Source: Colwellia demingiae (lineage in GTDB: Bacteria > Pseudomonadota > Gammaproteobacteria > Enterobacterales > Alteromonadaceae). From it: 64,000 nt of DNA. Position 1 is the stretch's first letter; each line of letters opens with the position of its first letter. Positions 1 through 7,789 of the stretch are shown here, one piece after another. The stretch spans positions 62,001 to 126,000 of the forward strand of contig NZ_VOLT01000007.1 in assembly GCF_007954275.1 (NCBI RefSeq). The letters are read 5' to 3'. The notes under the pieces are model-generated. The model searched no databases. It was not told where the DNA came from and saw only the letters and a program-made list of their open reading frames with translations. A program made the translations under genes and the position numbers.

Positions 1-906
1 GATACGTTAGATGGATTAAAAACAGTGGTGGCAGTCGTTGAAACAAACTCATTTACCGCGGCAAGTGACAGACTAGGGATCTCAAAAGCGTTAGTAAGTA
101 AGTACGTAGGTGAAGTGGAAAACCAATTAGGCATTCGACTTTTTAATCGCACAACTAGGCAATTAGCATTAACTGATTCCGGCCGACGTTATTATGAGGA
201 AGCAATTATATTACTGGAGCAGTTTAGCGCTATGGTAGATAACGTAACTGGTGAGCAGACAGCACCACGTGGCTTGTTACGAATTAGCGCACCAGTAACT
301 TTTGGTGAAATGAGGTTAGCACCCTTATTACCAAAATTTATCGCCTTGTACCCTGACTTAACCATTGAGTTAGTGCTAACCAATGGTGCGATAGACATGC
401 TTGAAGAGGGAATTGATGTGCGTTTACGTATTGGCGGTGTTGATGACTCCAACATGATAGCCAGGCATTTAACTAACTTCCCTCTGGTATTATCGGCATC
501 ACCAAACTACGCTCAGGAAAACGGTTTACCTACAACGCCTGAACAGCTTGGGGAACATCATTGTATTATTGACAGTAATTTTAGGATTGGTAAACAATGG
601 CCATTTATTTCGCCAAAGGGGCAAGCAGAAACCATTAATGTGCAGTCTGGGGTTGCGGTAAATAGCCCGCAAGCTGTTCGGGAAGTAGCCATCGCTGATG
701 GTGGAATTGCGATGACACCTAACTTTATTGTTGAAGATGCACTAGCTGATGGCAGGCTATTAAGAGTATTACCAGAATACACCACGCTGGAGTTTGGTCT
801 TTTTGCTATTTATCCACACCGTAAATATGTGGCCAAGAAAGTACGTTGTTTTATCGACTTTGTCTTAGATCAGTTCTCCAAACAATCAAGTGCTAATAAC
901 TCGTAA
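1..906 (+). CDS. LysR-family transcriptional regulator, 5' end cut by the window
   Basis: The reading frame is open from base 1, and the residues before the first possible internal start (GTG at 25) already match the LysR winged-helix opening (DTLDGLKTVVAVVE), so the true start lies upstream of the window. The N-terminal helix-turn-helix is clear (SFTAASDRLGISKALVSKYV), followed by the usual hinge and a LysR substrate-binding domain to the C terminus. Visible length is about 300 residues, normal for the family apart from a few missing residues. It resembles the common 'one HTH plus type 2 periplasmic-binding fold' regulators, but the effector and targets cannot be told. The next gene is on the other strand, so no operon partner is visible. 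Confidence 0.93.
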   Translation, partial: DTLDGLKTVVAVVETNSFTAASDRLGISKALVSKYVGEVENQLGIRLFNRTTRQLALTDSGRRYYEEAIILLEQFSAMVDNVTGEQTAPRGLLRISAPVTFGEMRLAPLLPKFIALYPDLTIELVLTNGAIDMLEEGIDVRLRIGGVDDSNMIARHLTNFPLVLSASPNYAQENGLPTTPEQLGEHHCIIDSNFRIGKQWPFISPKGQAETINVQSGVAVNSPQAVREVAIADGGIAMTPNFIVEDALADGRLLRVLPEYTTLEFGLFAIYPHRKYVAKKVRCFIDFVLDQFSKQSSANNS

Positions 907-931
907 TAGAAATATTTTCCGTTGCAAGGCT

Positions 932-957
932 GTCCTGCGAGTAACCGCAGGACTTTT
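932..957 (+). terminator. Rho-independent terminator after the LysR gene
   Basis: An 8-bp GC-rich stem (GTCCTGCG / CGCAGGAC) with a 6-nt loop is followed by TTTT, 26 bases after the LysR stop codon. Confidence 0.8.
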
Positions 958-989
958 GATTGGTATAATAAGATATATTTATTAAAACG

Positions 990-2021
990 TTAAGCACGCC
1001 AAAACATTTCAAGCGACGCAGTAGCGTTGTATTTACGTAGGTCTTCTTTGTAGTCAGGAGAACTGGTAATAATACTAAATGCTAATCCCCATGACTCTTG
1101 ATAATAAACGGCACCGGTAGATAGTGTTGCTTGCCAATGTTCAGTATGTACATCAAATAAATGCTTAGGGCGTGCGCCATCAATAGTAATATCTTGAAAT
1201 CTATATCTCCCCTCTATTGAAAGGTAGTAAAATTGTCCGGAATGACTTTTTGATAATACACTTACGTCAATGTATTTACCCGGCATAGCCCCAACACTAG
1301 CAAAACTTTCATGTAAAGAAGTGCCCCACCTGATGGTGCTACCCAGTGCAACTTCGCTTTGATAATTACCCACATTAACTCTACCTGATAAGCCCGTATC
1401 GTAGTCTTTATCAAACCAACCTTGTGATCTGGTCAGCAACCGTTGGCCCTCATAAGAAAAGCTAAAGACGGTTTGATTTTCAATTTGTCTAGCCCAGCCC
1501 ATAGGTTTTGGTGAGCCTATTAAACTATGAACAGACTTTTGTGAATTCTCTCCAAAAGCATCAGGACCAACAGCCCCAAGCATCAAACTGTATTTATTAG
1601 CTGCATCCGCAGAAAATTCAAAAATATTCGCTTCAATAAACAAAAATCCGGTGTAGGGTCTATCGTTTTCTCCTTCAACGGGAGATTCTAAGTCGGTCGG
1701 AGTCCATATTTGTTGACCAACAGTAATCCCCCAACCTTTGTTACTCTGTTGATGTAACGGTAACCAATTGCCAATAGTTTTAAGCAGCCACGGGGAATTA
1801 TTTTCTATATCAACAGTACTACTTGAGTTGAATTTTAAAAATAGACCATTGGTGTATCCTCTATCAGAGCCTAGAAAACCATCATTATCAAGGCTTAGGC
1901 TCATACTGCTGGTATTGTATTCCTCAGCGATAACAGAACCTCCCATGAGTATTGCAAAACAGATAACAATGACATTGATGAGAGTACTTGCTGAATGAAA
2001 ATCAAAATGTATTTTTTTCAT
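990..2021 (-). CDS. lpxR: LpxR-family outer-membrane lipid A 3'-O-deacylase
   Basis: This 343-residue protein has a signal peptide (about residues 1-32, ending SVIA) and then the LpxR/DUF2219 hallmark near residues 44-58, LDNDGF followed by DRGYTNG. In LpxR of Salmonella the corresponding Asn, Asp and Thr belong to the active site. A further family block, with a conserved His and Glu (VHSLIGSPKPMGWARQIENQ), lies near the middle, and the C terminus ends in an aromatic residue before two small ones, as barrels often do. Known members are 12-stranded calcium-dependent beta-barrels that remove the 3'-acyloxyacyl chain of lipid A. It stands alone and is divergent from the HdeD-like gene. Assignment to the family is firm; activity on lipid A is inferred. 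Confidence 0.85.
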   Translation of the reverse strand: MKKIHFDFHSASTLINVIVICFAILMGGSVIAEEYNTSSMSLSLDNDGFLGSDRGYTNGLFLKFNSSSTVDIENNSPWLLKTIGNWLPLHQQSNKGWGITVGQQIWTPTDLESPVEGENDRPYTGFLFIEANIFEFSADAANKYSLMLGAVGPDAFGENSQKSVHSLIGSPKPMGWARQIENQTVFSFSYEGQRLLTRSQGWFDKDYDTGLSGRVNVGNYQSEVALGSTIRWGTSLHESFASVGAMPGKYIDVSVLSKSHSGQFYYLSIEGRYRFQDITIDGARPKHLFDVHTEHWQATLSTGAVYYQESWGLAFSIITSSPDYKEDLRKYNATASLEMFWRA

Positions 2022-2354
2022 AACGATTATCCAAAATTATTTACAAAATATATGAAATTAAAAAATCAATAATTTAGGATGTTTGTTGAAATACACTTTG
2101 CCTAGTCATGGTTATTTACGTTGAAGTAATTTAATAACAATTATTGTTTATCAACTTGTTCATCCTGAGATAAATGTTATCAAGGGCAAACTCAGTCAAT
2201 GCATCCAAAAGGCTTAACTTTGAAACTGATCGTCTTAATAGGAAGGTTTCGAAGTGTCACTCGGAAAGGGGGGCAATAATGAATACAGTTTACTCCGTAT
2301 TTCTGTTACATTATTTTAACAAAGATTGTTATGTCAATTTAAGGATAATTCTCT
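2022..2354. other. Divergent intergenic region between lpxR and the HdeD-like gene
   Basis: About 330 bp, AT-rich. It must contain both promoters. A 68-codon open frame starting at 2174 has no family resemblance and overlaps the next gene's start, so it is not called. No clear operator was seen. Confidence 0.5.
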
Positions 2355-2960
2355 ATGACAGATATCATTCCTCACTCTGAAGATACGTCGGAAAATCAGC
2401 CAGAAGTGATGCCAAAAGTAACTCGTGAAACATCAGCTCAGCGGATCAATCTCGCTTTTATAAAAAATACCAAAGCGGTTGGCATAGTGATGATCATTAT
2501 TGGCATCTTAGGGATTTTGGTACCTAATTTAATTGGTTTGGCATTTAATACTTATGTCGGTGGTATATTCTTAATATCAGCAATCGCACTGGCTTTTAAT
2601 GCCTGGCAATATAAAACACAAGATATGTCTTTATGGTTTAAGCCCTTTATTTTAATGGCTTTAGCACTTATTATTTTTACTCATCCAGCTATTATTCTTG
2701 GTGTCTTAGGGGTGTTAATTGCGATTTACTTTTTAATTAGCGGCTTTAGTGCTGTTGTGGTTTCTTTTGGACTTAATGCATCAGCCAAATTTTTCAGTCT
2801 GTTAAGTGGTGTGATTTCTTTCATGTTAGGCGTAATTGTACTGACTAATTGGCCCTTTGCTAGTGCTTGGATCATTGGTCTTATTATTGGCATTACCTTT
2901 TTATTTGATGGAATTGCTTTATTAAGCATCTCGAATCAACTAAAGAAAACTCAACAATAG
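2355..2960 (+). CDS. HdeD-like (DUF308) membrane protein
   Basis: A 201-residue protein with a short charged N terminus (about 35 residues) and about six hydrophobic segments arranged as pairs (for example VGIVMIIIGILGILVPNLIG and ITFLFDGIALLSI). This repeated helix-hairpin pattern with G-rich turns is typical of the DUF308/HdeD family. E. coli HdeD is an inner-membrane protein of the acid-resistance island; members elsewhere have no established biochemical role. The ATG at 2355 is preceded by AAGGAT at a good distance. The gene stands alone. The family call is good; an acid-stress role is only inferred by analogy. Confidence 0.75.
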   Translation: MTDIIPHSEDTSENQPEVMPKVTRETSAQRINLAFIKNTKAVGIVMIIIGILGILVPNLIGLAFNTYVGGIFLISAIALAFNAWQYKTQDMSLWFKPFILMALALIIFTHPAIILGVLGVLIAIYFLISGFSAVVVSFGLNASAKFFSLLSGVISFMLGVIVLTNWPFASAWIIGLIIGITFLFDGIALLSISNQLKKTQQ

Positions 2961-3115
2961 TGGATTAAGTCGCGCTATATTTTGTGTTTTTGGTATGTTT
3001 CACCTCAATTTTTAACATCAGTTTTAACATCGTTTTTTACATAGGAAGTATAGGTTTATTAATTTTTTACACGTGTAATTGATTGTTTATCTATTTTAAA
3101 TAAAAGGATTTAAGT

Positions 3116-5062
3116 GTGGTTATATTTTTTAGAATGGTAATTTTGCTTGGTTTTATCTTAGTTTCAGCGACGGGATACGCTAAAAACTGGGATGGAATAT
3201 TCGAGCGGGCACAGTATCAAAATGCCAAAATATCTCCTGATGGCAAACATCTAGCGGTGTCAGTATTTAGCCAAGGGGAGGCGACTCTTGTTTTTTTAGA
3301 TAGTAAAACACTAAAAGCTGTTTCAGGCTCTAAGCTCGCTGGACGATTAGAGATTGATCAGTATTACTGGGTTAATAATGAACGAGTCGTTATCAGTCTT
3401 GCCAAGCGAGATCCGTGGCTTGAAGAACCCCAATCTTATGGTGAATTATTTGCAGTAAATATTGATGGCTCAAGAGGGAAGATGATTTTTGGCTATCGAG
3501 CTGGTGAGAAACAAACAGGCAGTTTTATTAAAAAGAAAGAATCAACCTTTGGCTGGGGTAAAATTGTTGATATTCTGCCAGAAGATGAGAAACATATTTT
3601 AATTAGCTCTACACCTATGAGTACAACAGGAGAAAGATTCGCCACTGTCTTAAAACTTAATGTTTATACTGGGGTAATCAAAAGGAAAGTCGTTAAATCT
3701 CCTGTGCCTTTTGCTCGATTTTTAACGGATGGTCAAGGCAAGGTAAAGTTTGTGGTTGGCACTGATGGAAATAATGATACTAAACTTTATGTTAGGCAAG
3801 ATGGAAAATGGAAACACATCCCTCAAGATATTGTTGGTTCAAGTGTACAGCCACTGTTTATAGATGCATCAGGAAAATATTTATACACCATTGATGATTA
3901 CCAACAAGACATCAAAGGTATATTCAAGTTGAATCTGGAAAACTACCAATATAAATCGATTTACACAGATAAAGTAGTAAACATAACCGATGTTGAAATG
4001 ACCACTGATAACCGTTTAGCTTATGCTGTTCGTGTTGATGATGGCTATCCAGCCTACTTAGTTTTAAATAAAAAGCTTGAAGAAGCAAAAGTTTTTAAAG
4101 AGCTGTTAAAGCTGTTTCCATATAGTTCGGTGAATGTAACCAGTAAAACCGAGGATGGACAACTTTATGTTGTTTTTGTTTCATCTGATGTTGACCCTGG
4201 AAGTTTGTATTTACTCGATAGAAAATCAAATAGTTTAAAGAAGCTCTTTCAATTTAAACCTGAATTTAAAAGTGCTGACTTTGCCCAAGTTGAACCTATT
4301 AAATTTGAAGCATTGGATGGTTCGATGCTCAATGGCTTTTTTACCCAAGCAAAAGCAAAACAAAAAAATGAATTAGCACCTACCGTTGTTTTAGTTCATG
4401 GCGGCCCTCATGGTGTGAGAGATTATTGGGAATTCTCTACCCAAGTTCAATATTTAGTTGCTCATGGTTATTCTGTTTTACAGGTGAATTACCGGGGTTC
4501 AGGTGGGTTTGGTGCTAATTATGAAAAATTAGGCTATAGAGCATGGGGAAGTCGAGTACAACAGGATATATTGGATGGTTACCAATGGTTAGTTAAAAAT
4601 AAAAAAGCTGCTGATAATAATGTTTGCATTATGGGAGGGAGTTTTGGTGCCTATTCGGCGATACAAAGTGCAACCTTATATCCCGATGTTTATAAATGCG
4701 CCATAGCCAATGCTGGCATTTATGATTTAGAGTTAATGTTTGAAGAAGGGGATGTACAGCAAAGACGTTCAGGTATGAGTTATCTGAAACGCGTTTTAGG
4801 AACAGATGAACAACAGTTAAAAGGTATGTCTCCAGTTAACTATGTTGAAAAAATACAAGTGCCTATTTTATTGGCTCATGGCGAGAAAGATGAACGAGCC
4901 CCCTTTGAGCATGCGGAGCGATTAAGAGCAGCGCTTGATAAGGAAAAGAAGTCATATGAGTGGTTTGTTGTTGATAAAGAAGGTCATGGTTTTTTTAACC
5001 CTGAAAATCAAAGAGCTTACATGAAACAGGTTGTTGGATTTTTAGATGAGCACCTATTGTAA
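3116..5062 (+). CDS. Secreted S9-family prolyl oligopeptidase-like serine peptidase
   Basis: 648 residues: a signal peptide (about 1-22, hydrophobic core VILLGFILVSATGYA), a beta-propeller-like region to about residue 400, then an alpha/beta-hydrolase domain. The catalytic triad can be placed: Ser509 in GGSFGAYS, Asp592 in HGEKDERAP and His624 in EGHGF; HGGPHG before the domain is the oxyanion region. This architecture is that of dipeptidyl/acylaminoacyl peptidases (S9), which cut short peptides, often after proline. The start is GTG at 3116 with AAAGG eight bases upstream; a later ATG at residue 7 is possible. Likely periplasmic and used for peptide scavenging (inference). Confidence 0.88.
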   Translation: MVIFFRMVILLGFILVSATGYAKNWDGIFERAQYQNAKISPDGKHLAVSVFSQGEATLVFLDSKTLKAVSGSKLAGRLEIDQYYWVNNERVVISLAKRDPWLEEPQSYGELFAVNIDGSRGKMIFGYRAGEKQTGSFIKKKESTFGWGKIVDILPEDEKHILISSTPMSTTGERFATVLKLNVYTGVIKRKVVKSPVPFARFLTDGQGKVKFVVGTDGNNDTKLYVRQDGKWKHIPQDIVGSSVQPLFIDASGKYLYTIDDYQQDIKGIFKLNLENYQYKSIYTDKVVNITDVEMTTDNRLAYAVRVDDGYPAYLVLNKKLEEAKVFKELLKLFPYSSVNVTSKTEDGQLYVVFVSSDVDPGSLYLLDRKSNSLKKLFQFKPEFKSADFAQVEPIKFEALDGSMLNGFFTQAKAKQKNELAPTVVLVHGGPHGVRDYWEFSTQVQYLVAHGYSVLQVNYRGSGGFGANYEKLGYRAWGSRVQQDILDGYQWLVKNKKAADNNVCIMGGSFGAYSAIQSATLYPDVYKCAIANAGIYDLELMFEEGDVQQRRSGMSYLKRVLGTDEQQLKGMSPVNYVEKIQVPILLAHGEKDERAPFEHAERLRAALDKEKKSYEWFVVDKEGHGFFNPENQRAYMKQVVGFLDEHLL

Positions 5063-5121
5063 AGCTTGTTTGTATTCTATTTAGATCATACTTCTATTAC
5101 TTAACTTATCAAAATTGAGAG

Positions 5122-5151
5122 AAAGTCAGCAACGATGCTGGCTTTTTTCTT
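5122..5151 (+). terminator. Terminator after the S9 peptidase gene
   Basis: Stem AAAGTCAGC / GCTGGCTTT (one G-T pair) with a 6-nt loop and a T-rich tail (TTTTTTCTTT), 60 bases after the stop codon. Confidence 0.7.
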
Positions 5152-5370
5152 TAGAGTAAGTGGCTGAAAATGCTATTTACTCACTCAAACCTGCCTAGCT
5201 TATTTAGTTAATCAAGAAACCAAATCTACACTAAGACTCTAATTCCTCTCATCAAAAAAAACTTTGAATTATTATCCTCCCCCCTTTCTTATTGATGACT
5301 ATAACCGTTGTTTATTTTCATTATTCTTCTTGTAAATAAATAGTGTCTGGATAAAAAACGACCACTAATC

Positions 5371-5416
5371 TATTGTGATTTAACTGGTCCAACGTCAGAC
5401 CAGTTAAATCACAATA
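5371..5416 (+). promoter_or_regulatory. Perfect 19-bp inverted repeat upstream of the lipase-like gene
   Basis: Two perfectly complementary 19-nt arms (5371-5389 and 5398-5416) are separated by 8 nt. The repeat sits 50 bases before the ATG at 5467, with no T-run directly after it, so it looks more like a leader hairpin or operator than a terminator. It is the only notable signal in the roughly 400-bp gap apart from the terminator of the gene before. Confidence 0.55.
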
Positions 5417-5466
5417 ATAAAAATATGACGGAATAAAAATAATTATAAAAAATAATTGGGGAATAT

Positions 5467-6519
5467 ATGAATATTATCAAAAACACAATGGCGATTGCAG
5501 CGCTCTGCTTGGCATTTTACTCAGCGGATACATACAGCAAAGAATATAAAATAGTACTTATTCATGGCTTTCAGCCACAACAATTGATATCCGATGGTGA
5601 TGTTAGCGAAAGTGGTCAAAACTACTGGAATGGTTATTGGGACAACTTAAGTGATGCCCGTATTGATTGGCCCTCATATGAGCGAATTGAAGAGAAAATT
5701 GCAACGGATTATATTTGGCCAAAATTGAAGGCTTTTTCAGAAAGTGATTTCTGCTCACCTGGCTGTATATTTGTCACTCATTCTACTGGTGATTTAGTGG
5801 CTCGCTATATTATCGAAAATCAAGAAACGTGGTTAGAAAATGCTGGATTAGCACCGCTTAATATCGTTGCTACTTTTGATATTGCGGGTGCTGGCGGTGG
5901 TAGTGAACTTGCCGATTTAGCTGTAAGTGTCGCTCAGGGGACTGAAAGCTGGACCTTTATTATTGAGGCTGCGTTAGAGGCTTGTTTGGGAGGCCAACTT
6001 AGTGATGAAATGGGCGTACTTCATGACCTCAAAGTTAATAATGCGAGACAACTTGCACCATTACCTGATGCGAGAATTCCTCGTTTACGTTTTGTTGCTG
6101 ATGCCAGCGATTTCTTAGGTGTTACAAGTCCATTTATTCAAGGCCATGATGATGGTGTTGTTGGTAGTCATTCCTCGTGTGGTGGAAACCGCCAAGGGCA
6201 TTACGGTAGTTGTAGTTCGCAAGTCGATTTTAACGGTAAAGTGTCAAATCAAGGCAATGCGGTTTCAGGTTTTATGCCGTATCATTATCCTATGCTTATG
6301 AGTAAAGACTATGCTCACTTGTCTGTACTTGAACAACAGCACAAAGGTAAAGTAACGGCGGCCAGTAATCATGAAAACTTATTATCTGGTGAGGGCGTGC
6401 ATTTTGATACTTACACTCAAACTACTGGTTGGTGGCTATGGAAAAGTAATTATCTTTATGTAGAAAATTCAAATGAAGACAGTATGTCAACGCTAATTTA
6501 TGACGCGATTCCTAACTAA
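5467..6519 (+). CDS. Secreted lipase-like alpha/beta-hydrolase
   Basis: 350 residues with a signal peptide (about 1-24, AALCLAFYSADTYS). The oxyanion block IVLIHGF (29-35) and the nucleophile elbow VTHSTGDL place the catalytic serine at about Ser106; the elbow is T-H-S-T-G rather than the usual G-x-S-x-G. Paired cysteines (CSPGC near 96-100) suggest an exported, disulfide-bonded enzyme. It resembles esterases/lipases of the triacylglycerol lipase type that search for a partner membrane-bound fold, but the substrate is unknown. The following gene starts 80 bp downstream on the same strand with no terminator between, so the two are probably co-transcribed. Confidence 0.7.
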   Translation: MNIIKNTMAIAALCLAFYSADTYSKEYKIVLIHGFQPQQLISDGDVSESGQNYWNGYWDNLSDARIDWPSYERIEEKIATDYIWPKLKAFSESDFCSPGCIFVTHSTGDLVARYIIENQETWLENAGLAPLNIVATFDIAGAGGGSELADLAVSVAQGTESWTFIIEAALEACLGGQLSDEMGVLHDLKVNNARQLAPLPDARIPRLRFVADASDFLGVTSPFIQGHDDGVVGSHSSCGGNRQGHYGSCSSQVDFNGKVSNQGNAVSGFMPYHYPMLMSKDYAHLSVLEQQHKGKVTAASNHENLLSGEGVHFDTYTQTTGWWLWKSNYLYVENSNEDSMSTLIYDAIPN

Positions 6520-6599
6520 TAATATATGAATAGCTGTTAATCCTAATTATTAATATTTTAAAGGGTTAACAGCTCATAAAGCAGGAAAGTTGATTAATT

Positions 6600-7652
6600 A
6601 TGAAAAAATACAAAATTTTAAAACGAATAGTGACGATAAGTATTGTTGTTGTCAGTGTTTGGATTTTTTGGCCATCGATGCCGCAACAGCAAACAACGGT
6701 TAATAATTCGCTTATAACAACACCACTGCTAGCAGAAAAAAAACGGCTAGTTAACACTGCTCAAGTTAATAACTTGCTTGGGGTAACGTCTAAAAAAATA
6801 ACGTCTAACGACTCTGCAACATTAGTGGCTAAGGCGTATGCCGCAGAACTAAGCTTTCCATCATACTCTCAACCATTAACTCATAATGATTTTGATCGCT
6901 TGAAACCAAATCACTTCAATCCGCAATCAATTCCCGTTGACGATGATGGAACTCAAGTCACTGCAGCACTATCAAAATATCGTTATACATACCCAGAACA
7001 AGTGTTAGCGACGCTTACAGGAAACAATATTGATAATGCAGAACTTCAGCTCATAGACCTGAACACTGGAGGAGTATTACTAAGCAGTAAGTTTGAACAG
7101 GAGGAAAGTCATTGGTATGCACAATTAAAAGGTAAACAAAATCTGCCAAGGCAATTGCAAGCTACGATCAAAGCCCGTGTTAACGGTAAGAATATTACTA
7201 TTGCACTGGCGATGAAATATGTTGATTCAGTGGCAACTTTAGAAGGATTCAATTCAGTATTTAATCAGGATGCTGATATGGTAATGCAAGCTAATTTGAC
7301 GACCAGAAAAAAAGGGCTTTATCGGGTACGTGCTAATTTATTTGATGCGAACAACCAACCCATCGCACACTTAGTCAGTAAAGAAAAACTCAATAAAGGT
7401 AATAGTCATATCAACTTAAAAGCGCACCAATCAGTATTGCATGGGAAACAAGCGCCATTTTATTTATCTACCTTCTCAATCGAGTTAATGTCGCCGGCAC
7501 CAGGTAAACCCAAAAAATACGGAAATAGTGCGATTAAGAAATATGAAATTAAAGGTTTCGAAGTATCTAGTTTAAGTGATATACCCTATCAGTCTTCAAA
7601 GCAGGAGCAACAGCGATTGCGACTATTGCAGAATATGGCTGAAGGGGGATGA
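6600..7652 (+). CDS. Unknown membrane-anchored or exported protein, partner of the lipase-like gene
   Basis: I do not recognise this 350-residue protein. It has a Lys/Arg-rich start followed by one hydrophobic segment (about 9-25, ITISIVVVSVWIFWPS), consistent with an uncleaved signal anchor, and then a soluble part rich in beta-prone stretches with no cysteines. The body (about 90-330) looks like one or two immunoglobulin-like beta domains (repeated patterns such as VLATLTGNNIDNAELQLIDL). Its size and N-terminal anchor recall lipase-specific foldases, but the RxxFDY(F/C)LSA motif of that family is absent, so that role is not claimed. Position suggests a shared transcript with the upstream hydrolase. 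Confidence 0.6.
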   Translation: MKKYKILKRIVTISIVVVSVWIFWPSMPQQQTTVNNSLITTPLLAEKKRLVNTAQVNNLLGVTSKKITSNDSATLVAKAYAAELSFPSYSQPLTHNDFDRLKPNHFNPQSIPVDDDGTQVTAALSKYRYTYPEQVLATLTGNNIDNAELQLIDLNTGGVLLSSKFEQEESHWYAQLKGKQNLPRQLQATIKARVNGKNITIALAMKYVDSVATLEGFNSVFNQDADMVMQANLTTRKKGLYRVRANLFDANNQPIAHLVSKEKLNKGNSHINLKAHQSVLHGKQAPFYLSTFSIELMSPAPGKPKKYGNSAIKKYEIKGFEVSSLSDIPYQSSKQEQQRLRLLQNMAEGG

Positions 7653-7667
7653 GTAAGTAAAGTGCGT

Positions 7668-7700
7668 GATAGCGATAGAAAACTAGTTTCTATCGCTATC
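7668..7700. terminator. Bidirectional terminator between convergent genes
   Basis: A perfect 14-bp stem (GATAGCGATAGAAA and its complement) with a 5-nt loop lies between the unknown protein (+) and the cysteine desulfurase fusion (-). AT-rich flanks on both sides fit termination in both directions. Confidence 0.65.
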
Positions 7701-7789
7701 ATTTATCATAGGTTTAACAGGTGATAACTTCTCACCAAGTTTCAAACTGCTTGGGCTGTCACTAAGAAAATTTATACTTAAATGAGTGA

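Noticed and set aside
2174..2380. A 68-codon open frame before the HdeD-like gene
   Set aside because: No family resemblance, no ribosome site and overlap with the true start at 2355.
6600..7652. Lipase-specific foldase
   Set aside because: N-terminal anchor and size fit, but the conserved foldase motif is missing and the sequence is not helical.
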